Assembly (NCBI GenBank): GCA_036936605.1
Contig: JAUPFV010000001.1
Coordinates: 321,124,250 to 321,188,249 of the forward strand
Reading direction: 5' to 3'
From: Limnanthes douglasii subsp. nivea
Taxonomy: Eukaryota; Streptophyta; Magnoliopsida; Brassicales; Limnanthaceae
Length of the DNA stretch: 64,000 nucleotides
Under the pieces are notes generated by a model that worked only from the letters and a program-made list of their open reading frames with translations, was not told the DNA's origin and searched no databases. Shown piece after piece: positions 1 through 11,759 of this stretch. Each line of letters starts with the position of its first letter. Position 1 is the first letter of the stretch. The position numbers and the translations under genes are program-made.

Positions 1-2410
1 TGTTAAGATACATAGAAGTTCAATTGGACTCCGATTTGTGAAGAATCCTTCTGCAATATCAAAAAGTTCATGACTTCTCCAAAAGTGTTAACATAGCCGA
101 AGCTAAGTGAGCTTATTCTTTTACTTAACATTCTCAGAATTTGTTTTTAGTGTTGTTTTAATAAGAGAATAAGGAAACGGATATAAGACTATTTATTATG
201 TAAGTAAGTTCATGTTAGACGTTAGATATCTATAATTAAAAAATCTTGCCTTAGTATTGGTAATTAAATCTAGGCATATTAGACCTTATTTTGAAGCACA
301 CAATTATAGTATAAACCTCACTCCTCTTAAGAAATGTGTTGCAAAGTTCATATGTTCTGGAAGACTCACTAAATAGACAGTTGAGTTATAAGAATATAAT
401 ATAAAATTTTAACTAATAATTGCAATTAAAACTCAAGTTTTGGCAAACTTTTCATTAATTTTCAGTAAAAAAAACCCTACACTTTCAAAAGGAAAAAAAC
501 TACTTGATAAGTAAGAACTGATGCATGAAGTAACAATTTAGGCTCCGGTATAGGATTTCAACTAATCCTCCGACATGGGAAATTTTGAGTCAATCCATAA
601 AATTTGATTTATATTCTTTGAACAATGAGGTGATGTTGCAATAACAGGGTTCGACTATCAAACATATATAGAGCTAAAAGATTTAAGCTCCTCACAGACT
701 CCCAACTAGTAGTCAACCAGACTTTAGGCCAAAGAAAACCAAAAAAAGAACCTCATACAATATATAAAGGAGCTCTGCGGCATGCAAAACTCTTTGTAAA
801 TGTAATGTTTGAACAAGCACCAAAAACAAAAAATAAAACTATGGACGCCTTAAATTCTTATGCTTGTAGAAACACAGTATCATGAGTAATCCTCAAAGAA
901 AATTCATATATCACACTATCCAACATGCTCTTATCAACTATTTCGGATTCATCAATTCTGATAATTGAAGGGTAAGAAGAAGAATATTGGAGGAATTGAA
1001 TTAAAAATTATCTTATAGAAGGAACAATCATATAAGACAAGGTTAAAGCTAGGTGTATAATATTAAAGTCAGCAAGATATTTGTGGATAAATGATATCTT
1101 GTATAACAAGGTATTTATAAATATTTTACTCATATGTCTTGGTTCGGATGAAGCATCTATTTTAGTACATGAGCTCCATGAGGAGAAGGGAGTGCTCATT
1201 GCAACTAAAAGGCTTTACATAAAAGAATCTTGCTCCAAGGATAATACTGACCCGTAATTATAGAAGATATATAAAAATATTTAAAGGATATTAATGCCCC
1301 ACATATAAAAGATATAAATAAATTTTTATAAAGTTATGAAACTTGCAAACGCTTCTCAAACTCAATACAAGTCCCGACCGCACTACTTAGGACGATTTTA
1401 GAGGTATTTCCTTTTAAGAGGTGAAGTCTGGAAATTGTAGGGCCATTACCAAAATCCTCTAGAAGAATGAATTTTTATTGGTAGATGTAGACTACTTCTC
1501 TAAGTGGGTGTAAGCACAGCTACTTGTAAAAAATCACATTAAATGAAGATATTAAATTCCTTAAATCGAAGATATGCTACAAATATAGAGTACCAAGAAA
1601 TATTACAACGTATAATGGAACTTAACTCGGGAATGAAATGCTAACATGGTTCTGCGTCACAAGAGGTATTAAATAAAAAAAATAAAATTTCATCCACATA
1701 AAAATAGGCAAATGGAGTTCACCAACTAAACAGTAACAAACGTTTTAAATAAAATATTATAATGGGTAATATGAAGTTAGTCTAACTTCATACAAGAAGT
1801 TTTGTGGTTATATAGAACTACACAAAAACCTAAAATAGTTAAAACATCATTTGCTTAAATGTATGGAATGGAGGCCGTATTTTTGGCCGGAATCGCTATG
1901 CATTCACACAAAATATCAACATATAAGGAATGGAGTAACTCTGAAGCAAAAAATGCATTATGTGAATAAACAAAAAAGAGTAAGAGCACATTTAAGATCA
2001 GACAACTACAAAACCTTGACGAGAAATATATACGATTCCAAATTATGAAGCTTTGAAATGGTATGGATAAAGTCCCCATGATAATATTCTTTCACACCTA
2101 AGACAAAGTTCTCGACAATCTATGGACAAAATAGGAAGAATCATACACAACTGAATATAAATTAAAGCCAATAACCTACATATTTCTAGATTAGAAAGGA
2201 AACAAACTTTGACATCTTTGGAATATAGAGCATCTGAATCTTTATAACTCAAGTTAAGCTTCATCTACTTATTTTATTATATATGTAATATATTATTAAA
2301 CTCTTATTTTAGACGTACTCCTTCCTACCTCGGTGGACCGAAAAGGGTTTAAGGAGCCATCCGAGATTAACAACACATTTTTACTATTGATAAAGTCTTA
2401 GCATAAAAAA
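1..2410 (+). mobile_element. Decayed Ty3/gypsy (Tat-type) pol relic, element C, truncated by the window edge
   Basis: Translating the plus strand with frame jumps gives pol remnants in the normal Tat order. About 170-480 is the first RNase H (YYVSKFMLD, then LALVLVIKSRHIRPYF). About 540-960 is the second, archaeal-type RNase H (LLTDSQLVVNQTLG, typical DSQLVVNQ block). About 1330-2280 is integrase: a zinc-finger remnant (CKRFSNSIQVPTALL), the core (LLVDVDYFSKWV) and a degenerate C-terminal part. Stops and frameshifts occur every few dozen codons, so it cannot be functional. At about 2308-2350 a short stretch (cttcctacctcggtgg) resembles the post-pol sequence of element B near 29390 and of element A near 19240 (minus strand), tying C to the same broad group. 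The 5' part lies outside the window; I could not find its 3' LTR. Confidence 0.75.
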
Positions 2411-3059
2411 ATTCCAATAAGTCTCTAACCTCGTCAAAGAAAATAGAAATCTAAGTATGTGTTGATTCTAAAAGTAATCCCCGAGACTCTAAAAAGTCTC
2501 TTCATTTATCAAACAAAAAAAATAACATAATGGTGATTCAAAAAATAGTATTTGGCATGATAAGGAGTCTAAGTACCCTTTCAATAAATAAAACAAACAA
2601 AACAAAGCTATGTGTGGATAATTTAAAAATGATGTAGTCGTATAACACATCAAGAAGTCATAAACCTTTCAAACAAAATAAAAAACAGAAGTTTAGATAA
2701 TTGTAGACTTAATTCAAAGAAAATACCCACACGCTTATTATTGAACTTCTATACCTTCAAAAATGATCGCTCCCGGATGAATAACATAATCTAGAAAACA
2801 TAATTGATTTTCCCATAATATAAACAAATGCTTAAGGTAGAAAACATAAAGTATCATAACAAAAGAAAAAAAACACAAGCCATAAAAACAAAAAAAAAAT
2901 GAATACCAGACCAAAGTAAATAACAAAAGCCCAAGTAAATTTAAAGTTTTCCTTATAGGAGGGGATTTTTGTTCAAAATAAATCCCGAAGGTAAAATAAA
3001 ATAAAAACAACAAATCAAGAAGGCATAATACGTAAGCTATAGAATTACAACCTCATTCT

Positions 3060-5560
3060 TTACAACAATAACAACATCATGTGTTGGCTAAGAGGAATGA
3101 ACAATAGTATATTCGATTGTAGGAGGATCAACTAAGTTAAGACCACAAGTTTATTCATTAACAACACATGAAACAGAGGCAACATAAACATTTTGACTTA
3201 TTGCTTCATGAAGAAGCTTACCAACATGAAATCCATCCTTCACGGTAGTTCAAATGGGAATGCTATCTTCTGGAGAGCTTGTTTAAATAAAATCATTTGA
3301 CGTATTTTCTTAAGGACCCTAAGACAAAAAAAAACTAATTTTACCTCGGGATTTTCATTATAAAAATGAATAATCATATTCTTCTCCGCCTCATTTACTG
3401 CTTCCTCTTATGAGCCATTACATTCGTCTCAAATTAAGTTTTATCAAGATGCTCTAATTTAGTATTTTCTCAAAAATATGTTGTTCAACTAACGCATCAA
3501 CCAGACATTTCTAAATCTTGTCTCTTTCATTCTCAACCTTCTTAACAAAAACGTTGTATTTTTCTTGATTTATGGCCCTAAGGTTTTGTTATTGAACTTT
3601 AGCAGAGTGAATTTGAAGATCAATTTTAAGCTTCTTCTCTAATATCCCTTAGTATGAAGCTCAACCTTCAAGTGTGACTTAGTTTCGGCCTTTCTTGCAT
3701 CTTAATTCTCAACTTCTCCCCACCCTTGGTTTCATCCTAAAGTTACCTTCAATTCTTGGCCACTCATAAATGGATTTGTAATAAATTCTAGCAATGGTCG
3801 AAGATTGGGGATATCGGGGGACAGACTCTCATAAGTTTGACACAACATTGTAAAATCATGCAATATAGACTATAAAACAAAACAAACTGAACTTAAGATA
3901 ATTCAAGAAAACAATAATAGGTAAGAAAAAACGTTAGAAACTTACCCTAATACCTAGATTCATCTATCTTTTGACCAACTCTATAAGACCAAGATGAGTT
4001 GGAAGCGTCCTCATGTGGGTAGAAGTTGCAAAATGATTGAACACTTAAAAGTTTTGCTTCAAATGGAAGGTCTTAGGTGCAAGAGTCTCATTGAAGGAAG
4101 ACACAACTCTAAATTGATTTCTAGGAATAGTTTTTGTAACTAATTCAGATATAGTATGCATTTGGTCTGAAGCATTAACAGATTGGACAAGTAAGCTTTT
4201 TGATATATAAACATTGTTGGTAGCAACACCAATAAGGTAAAAAAACATTTTCAAAAAGAAAGTATCAACCCCATTTTTAAGCAATGACTCTTTATCATCA
4301 AAATTTTCAGCCTTAGGTTTCTTTGCCTCGTATCCTTTAGGATAATCTTTACTCTTACATTTTGGCTTCAACCTCTCATTCAAATAATGTATGGATTGGG
4401 CAGTGAATTCACTAGTCATTTTATTTTGGTGTGCATATAGATCTAGTCTAAGAGAAACTTCATCCATCTTCCCATTCACAATGCAATCAAAAACCTCTTT
4501 AAATTTATGAGAGCCACTCTCAGTAATAATAATACCTTTATTGGTTGAAAAAAGGAGATATTATAAAAATCAAAATCAACCTCGAGTATATCACTTTCAA
4601 TAGTAACATATTGAGGAATGTATGGTTTAGCAAGAAGGTTCTTTGTGCCAAGAGGTACATATACATAAGAAACCAAATGAATAATTTATGGAGGAGAAGT
4701 AAGTGGAGGAAACTTGGCCATAGTTACTTTTAAAACTACATAAATTAAGCATATATGTTAATAGAGGTTGTTGTTAAATTCGCAACAACCTTAGAAGAAG
4801 ATTGTGCTTGAAGCTCAAGAAGATCACAAACTGGGTAATCTTCAAAAATTAAAGTCTTATGATCAAAAGAAGCAATGACAGTTTGCTTGACAAGATATTG
4901 TCTCACATTAACTTTTTTTCTATAAGCCAATATCTTTAGGAGATTTGTGAACAACTTTAATATTTTCAGAGTCCACTCTAGGAGGACTCCTTGTTTTAGT
5001 CCCGCATTCGGTTGGAGTACCAAAAGGAGAAGTAATTTCTGAAGGATTCAGCCACAACCCAATTTTTATAAAGTGTTGAGCTACATAACTCTTTGATCAT
5101 AAAAAAATTACCAACTTTTTTAACATGTCTAGGCTACTCTTTGTGGGCAACAATAATTTGATGTTTTCATCAGGTAGTGGAATCTGGAAACAAAATAACC
5201 ACCAAGGATAGATGTAATTTAACTTTATCAATAAAAATAATAATAAAAAATATATGAATAAGAAATGAAACCAACACTGAGTATGGTGTCGTGGCGAAAG
5301 CTTGCAATTATCTGAAAATAATAAACAAATGCTAATATACCTACTTTTCACTCGAGTATCAGAATGTGACAAATTTGGTACTCAAATCAAGATTTTGACG
5401 AGCCCGACAAATGTCAAAAGCGTTATGGGGCCAAAGGTCGGAGACAAATTTTTTGCCCTAAAATCCATTGTTTGGATTCCTAGAAGCTCATTTGAGTATC
5501 TTTTTAGTTTTTTATTATTTTAGGAAACTATTTAATTTTATAAAATAATTCAGATTGTGT
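3060..5560 (-). pseudogene. Broken, apparently spliced minus-strand coding relic downstream of element C pol
   Basis: Several minus-strand segments read as protein and link across plausible introns. One segment lies at about 5180-5030 (IPLPDENIKLLLPTKSSLD), preceded by a TTTCCAG acceptor at about 5180. Further blocks lie at about 5023-4745, 4676-4476 (YVYVPLGTKNLLAKPYIPQY) and 4479-4045 (a lysine-rich stretch, then FFYLIGVATNNVYISKSLLV). A GT-AG intron of 76 bp at 3945-3870 joins two reading blocks in phase (MNLGIR before, SILHDFTMLCQTYESLSPDI after). Further left the translation becomes lysine/leucine-rich, like a coiled coil. Stops and frameshifts break it. The place and orientation match the antisense accessory ORFs of elements A and B, but I see no convincing residue-level similarity to their PF04195-like domain. 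It may be another accessory ORF type or a captured host gene. Confidence 0.4.
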
Positions 5561-8510
5561 CTGAATTGGATGATACTTTATTTTGTTGTATTTGTTTTAT
5601 TTTCATAAAGTCTGATTAGAGTTTTGGGAGTTACTATATAACTTTTCGCCCACCATAATCTGAACTTGGTTATTTTTTATTAAAGAAATCTACCAACTGT
5701 GTTGTTAGTTCTATCTCCCTATATTATGTTTTTTCTGTTTTCAATCTTGATACTATCTCCACCGCATCTTAATATTTCAGACATGAGAGCAAATATATTG
5801 ATTAAACTTCTTACTGGTCTCTAAACCACCAGAGACATACAAACTATAATTTATAATTCTTTTCAAGTTTGGGAAGATGCTCTCGTTATGTGGTAGTCAA
5901 TCCCCATGAAAATTAAACGAAATTAGTATCAATTATATTAGAATTTTACACATGGCCATAAATTTATGAACCTTAAAATGCATGTGAACAAGCCAATACA
6001 TAATTTTGGCTTCCCTCACCATTCTCCACGCATTAAGAGTCATTTGGTTGGGAAATATTATTTTCTTGAAAGAACTTTAGCAAGTATTGGTTGAGGGGTA
6101 GCCGAAGGATTATGTCAATTATATAAGTAAAAACATTACTTCTTTGTGAAGCTAGTTTGAGGGAGTCTCATGTTACCGAGGAAACCAGATCTTGGCATTG
6201 GAAGGGAATCCCTGTTCATTATCTTCGTAGAATAATATTCCTCGTTTGTATACATATGGTTATGTTTGGTTAGAACCATAATCTCGGAAGGCTGCTAATA
6301 ACTGGTTACAAATATCATCTTCGATTCTTCATGGCTTATCTTCAATTAGTAATTTTGGAAATCTCATATAGATTCTAACCTGAATAAGATCAATCTTCTT
6401 GAGAAACCTCTTCAACTTTTTTTTGATGCAACGACAGAGGAATTCCCTCTTCTAGGAGCGGTAAACGGATTATTGACTGAAGTGATACAAGATTCAATTC
6501 ATGAATATTCACAGAAGGGTCATGAGAATTATCCTTTCAAATTGAACTGATGGTAGAAGACGTCTCACACCGAGGCCATAAACTTTGATTTTGACTATCG
6601 GTAAGCTCAGCATCTGCATACAAGTAAATCTCAAATTCATTGTTTTAACCATTTTAAAAAAATATATGAAATAAGCTAGTTGGAAAATAAGAAGAACAAA
6701 CAAAGCTCAAATTTATCATTTAATCAACAAAAAAGAATTAAGGAGAAAGAAAAAAAGCTTCAAGTAATAAAAATAGGAAACTTTGTAAATGGTTAAAGCG
6801 AAGAAAGTTACTTATAAAAATGATAAATTATTATAGCATTTGTATTATTTAATCAACAATTTAGATCGTTTTGGAGATAAAAGGCCAAAAATCAAAAAAA
6901 AAGATGAAAGAAAAATAACAAACAACACCTGCAAGAATAAAACAACTATAACACACCTCAAACATTTGTCAAATGAACTTTCTAGTAATCTAAAAGCATG
7001 TGAATCATTGCCATCTTCTGATCAACACTTGTCAATTTCCAATTAAACCAAAAAAAATCGCACATAAAGAATCTGAGGAAGAAAATATAAAAAATATGTA
7101 AGGATGAAAGAAAAGTTTAAATCGGAAAAAAAATATGAAATTTAGGACACGTAAAAATAAGAAGTCTCATATTACCCGTTCAACATTTATAACATTCAGT
7201 TCTTTATACTTTAAAAGGGTTAGAGAACTATTAGTATACATTCACAAGCAATCTAAAGTAGATTTTTCAAATTTCAACTTCTGACTAGTCATAACTGGTT
7301 AAAGTCTCCGTCTCTCAGATAACCAACTACTAGTAAATTATAAAACATAGAAAATGCTACATATATGCGTATTATTTCCTCTTGACAAAATAAATATTTA
7401 TTCTTCAAGAGATGTTTGATCAAGAAGAGTTTTTACGAATCCAACCGTAATTGGCTCAATAGTTTTGTTAAAAAAAACTTTAATTAGTCATGAACATATC
7501 ATCCTAAGATTACAAGATGAGATAGATAAGCTTTCCACATAGTCTAAAAACACACACAAAACTTTAATAAAAAAATCAAAATTCTAATTATTTTTTCGAT
7601 GATATCGCAATAACTAAAAACTACTAACGATGATAAACTTTATATGAATTGAACTCTATTATAAATGTTTTACTTGTAATCTATATCCGCAAATTTGCGG
7701 ATTAATATATATATATATACTTAAAAGGATTTAGGCTTTTAGATTTTGGACCAAAATCTCTGTTGGTAAATAAAAGAAAAAAATCTCTGTTGGTAGAAAA
7801 GAATTTAATAAAATCGTTTAATAATTAATATTCTTTTTAATCCAAAATATATTATACCACCCCTTATTTGTTCTCCAATAACCATAACAGTTCTCATATT
7901 ATCATTAATCTTCGACTAACCTCTTCCAAATTTCAGCGAACCCTTACAAAACTTATTCTACATCTTATTCACCAGGTTGATTCTCCAGATTAACCAAATA
8001 ACCTTTTAACGAAATTTACATCTTATTAGATTAAAACAACTGCTTGAGTGGATGACATTTTATGCGAATAAGATCATTAACTTTAAGTCACTTCAGATCA
8101 TATTTCCAAATAGCATATCTTGATACATTCTGTGTATACCATAAAATATATACCATATTAGGATTCATTAGGATTCATTTCCAAATGATTTTTATTTTAA
8201 TTTGAGCCGCACAGACCCTCAACATCGTCTTTCATTTAAAGATGTCGGCCAAATTTTCTTTAAATAGAAAGGATCCAATATGAACTAAAAAGATTAGATG
8301 CATAATAAAAAATGAAAAAAGACGCCAAAAGTTCAAACTATATTGTCAATTGTTGGAAATATGGAAACGAATAAATTAATGTAAAAAATTAAACAGTTAT
8401 TTTTTCATAAAGAGAAGTCCTAAAAAAGCTCTTCATTTTATTTATGTTTCCTAACTTTGAAATACAGACGATTCTCTCTTCAGAACTTGTCTACCGAAAC
8501 TACCATGCTA
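5561..8510. other. AT-rich intergenic DNA, no gene recognised
   Basis: No open frame here has codon structure or family motifs I can defend. A perfect 18-bp palindrome lies at 7685-7702 and an AT dinucleotide run follows at about 7703-7719. A weak coding-like stretch near 6100-6430 was considered as a LINE remnant but not accepted. Confidence 0.6.
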
Positions 8511-8634
8511 AGAAAACCTAATTATGTTCTAAATACAATCTGTAAAGACATGCGAAACCTACTTATACCTTCGATTCCATTCCTTGTGATCTTCTGAAGT
8601 TTCTTTACCATTTCCTCATCTTTGTAGCGCACCT

Positions 8635-11600
8635 CTAGACTTTTGGTTCCATTTTTATTGCTTCCAGCATCTCAGCATGCACTTTATCGGCGTCTGATTG
8701 AATTCGAGAAAGAGTAGCCACGTCATACTAAGTTAGTGAGGAAAGAGCACCATCCCTTGCAAGGTTTCACTTCAGCTGTTTCTTTCATATAAGTTGAACA
8801 GGTTAATGAAAAATGATCATGAAATTTACATTCATTTAAGTTTGTCGCATATACGATGCTGAGCCACGTAATTAGGTGCTCGATATTTACCTCATCTTTT
8901 GTTGTGAGTATCGTTGCTTTCGCCTTTTTCTTATTACGAGCAAACTCTGAGTTTTTATTGTCGATATAATTCCCCAAGGATCTGTTTGACCAGTAAGGTA
9001 GAAAACAGCGTTAAGTGCAAAGCAATATATAATAATAAATAACATTGATGAAACATAAAAGGTAAAAGTCATTGCCATATCAATCTTACGTGGTGCGGAG
9101 AGCTTCATCACACAAGAATATCAAAAGTTTAAGTTTTTGTGAAGCTTCTAGCATTTCATAGCCATCGCCATCCTTGTCGAAACAATCGAAAGGAAGATTT
9201 TGTAGCTGATATTTTGAGTTTGATAGACATTTTCCAAGAGCTTCCAACCAAGATTCTTCCTCGACGCTATGACTTAGAGATGGGGACCTAAACAATATGA
9301 GAAACACCAACTTAAGCAATTCCGAGCAATAAAAAAAATATATATATATTAAGAAGTGTATATCTAATACCTTTCCCTTTGATCCCTATCTATTAAGGAC
9401 AACAACTGACAATGCATGGCGACAATCAGTGGATGTTGTTGTCCCTGTCTACTACTTGGAAAGATTAGTTCTCTTATTATGCCTTCAGCATGTTCTTTCT
9501 TTATACCTAAAACCTACAAAGAAAACAAAACTAAAAGGCTAAGCAAAGCAATACACTTTTATTAGCGCATAAAAGGAAAAGACTAGTGACATGTAACATG
9601 CTAACTTATACCATAATTAATACTTTTGACGCAATTGATTTGGTAAAAAGTTATTACAAATCAATCCTTCTAGATATTAGTAGCTAAGGTACAACACGAG
9701 ACACTATTTGCATTAGATCATAATGGGAAGAGATTGATGTATACCCCTCCGAACGATGCACAAAACTCTAAGAATTGAATTGCATCTCCAACATTTTCAG
9801 GAGGCAACTCAATCCCCGCTAACGTCACTGAGCCATTCCCTTGAGGCAATCGAATCCCGACATCGAACTCTTTTCTCCTTTTTAAATCATTTTCGTCCTT
9901 CTCCGCAATTACATTCTGCACGTTCAGATATAGACGGAAATGTCCTTCAGGAGAATTTTCCTTTCTAGAGTTTTTCGACTAAAGTAGTTACTGAATCCTA
10001 TTATAAAACATGATCGTGTGCATTTGAACAAAAAACACTTCAAACTAATGAAAATCGAAATACACTTGAAAACTGTGTTAAACCTGGGTTGTTGTAACAG
10101 AGCTTGTTAGTGATCCCTGAGGACTTGTAACGTACAGCATTTCTTGAATAGAGGAAAACCCAGCCTCTTTTGATTTGCCTGACACCATACGAACGGGTTC
10201 TTCACCTCGTCTACGCCTTAAATTTAATGCACTACTCAGTTAGACTATAGAGTAAAGTTATGAGGGAATATAAAATCATATAAGAAATCATACAAACTCA
10301 CTTGTCAACATTTCATCGGATACAAAATTAGTAAATTAAAAATATCTTCCACTTTCTTGGTGCCCACGTGTGTTTGTAAATAAAGTTCGTACGTCATGTA
10401 ATCATTTTCCTAGACTTCAACCTCCGGCATTAATCAACCTTAATAATAACTTGCACGATATTACACTTACCTACAGGCGCTGCAATTACAAAGTCCTCTA
10501 CACTTAGGACAGCTCCAGTCTTTCAGAACAACCACATCTGCTGCGTTCACTTTATATCTTCATTTCCGAAAAGAGAAAACGCAGTTATATAGAATCTTAT
10601 CCATTTGTATTTCAAAAGCACCATTTCATACAAAAAACTAACTTACCTATTCCACAAGCATCGGTGACAATATTTCAGAACACATTGCCTCTCCCCTATC
10701 ATGCTCGTGCACGCAGCTACAAGTTCCATTCTTTTCTGCCGACACTATAACATATAATTCAAGGAAACAAGAATCAAAAAGTGAAAAATATGAATCCAAC
10801 GCAAGATATCAAACCCCATGTTGATAGATTATGTTGGTCGTGTATTCCGTGCTGTATAAGATTGGTCTTCGACTATCTAACAAAGTAACTAGTAATTAAT
10901 TAAGTGATGATACGATATCGAGCAACTTTAAGATTCAAATATAGAGTTTTCAACCATACGACGTTCCGAATCTTTTTAAATAAATGCTATGCAATTTACA
11001 TGAGGCTATAAACCCTTAACTCAGAATTTTTTCAAAAGATAACCAAATAAATACTAGGCAATCTACATTGAGATCTAAACCAAATACTGGTCACTTGTAC
11101 TGAAAAGGCCTCTAACATTACATTTGTATCAAATCGGACTAACAAAAGTGATTATGGATGCAACAAAAGTGACCCTTTTTATATATAAGAACAAGGTAAG
11201 TGCCTGTTTTGAAACAAAACAAGTGACCAGCACCAACTCCGGCGACTAACCATGGGTTTTAGCCGATCTAACCCCCTAACTCAAAAATCTTTCAAAAGCT
11301 AACCAAGTCAATGGTAGGGAATTGCATGAGGATAAAAACCCCTAATTCGGAATTGTTTCTAAAACATAACCAATAAATGCTAGGTAATGTGACAGCTGAC
11401 TGCAAATCAACGCCCTTAGTCCAAACAATTTCATCACTCTATATAGTTTATAGTAAAATTCAGCCTTGGATCCCAAAACCCTAAAACAGTATATTATCAA
11501 TTAGCCATTTCTCACAAAGATTAAGTAAAGATCTTTTTTTTCCTAGCAATTAAATAGTTGTTAGTTACCTGATGACAAGAAAACTTCTTAAGGCTGGAGT

Positions 11601-11661
11601 CAATGGTTTGATATGGTACCAACTGAGCTCCAGATGAGCTTCCGCTCTCAGCACTGGCCAT
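8635..11661 (-). CDS. CDCA7-like protein with 4CXXC_R1 zinc finger and DDT/WHIM-like region (nine exons)
   Basis: The exon model on the minus strand is 11661-11569, 10744-10647, 10557-10471, 10216-10084, 9978-9745, 9513-9371, 9287-9090, 8981-8891 and 8727-8635. All introns are GT-AG and all phases fit, giving 1170 bp and 389 residues. Residues about 29-93 hold the cysteine-rich zinc finger of the CDCA7/RAM2 (MAO-A repressor R1) family: CHQCRQKRM, then CVLKYCHRC, then WSCPKCRGLCNCSACR. Residues about 94-137 carry RRRGEEPVRMVSGKSKEAGF; residues about 192-213 carry GIELPPENVGDAIQFLEFC, typical of plant members with a DDT/WHIM-like region. In the better studied members this finger binds DNA and helps recruit a DDM1/HELLS-type remodeller in the nucleus; that role is inferred here. 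The last exon reads HAEMLEAIKM and stops at 8637-8635, shorter than I recall for plant relatives. An AT-rich first intron (824 bp) separates exons 1 and 2. Start chosen as the first ATG after the TATA-like box. Confident of family, less of an intact C-terminus. Confidence 0.85.
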
Positions 11662-11749
11662 TGTTCGAAGGAGGAGGAGGAAGAGAAGATCGATTTGCAA
11701 TAAAGAGAGGGTTTTGATTTCGGTGCATGCTGCTTCGTGTCCTAGGTTC

Positions 11750-11757
11750 TTTAAATA
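11750..11757 (-). promoter_or_regulatory. TATA-like box of the CDCA7-like gene
   Basis: On the minus strand CCCTATTTAAAG lies about 90 bp upstream of the ATG at 11661 and is followed by a pyrimidine-rich leader (TTCTCTTCCTCCTCCTCC), a common plant 5' UTR pattern. Position and sequence fit a TATA element; the transcription start was not determined. Confidence 0.5.
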
Positions 11758-11759
11758 GG

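Noticed and set aside
6100..6430. Possible LINE remnant on the plus strand
   Set aside because: Some Trp/Gly spacing looked LINE-like, but no RT or endonuclease block could be matched.
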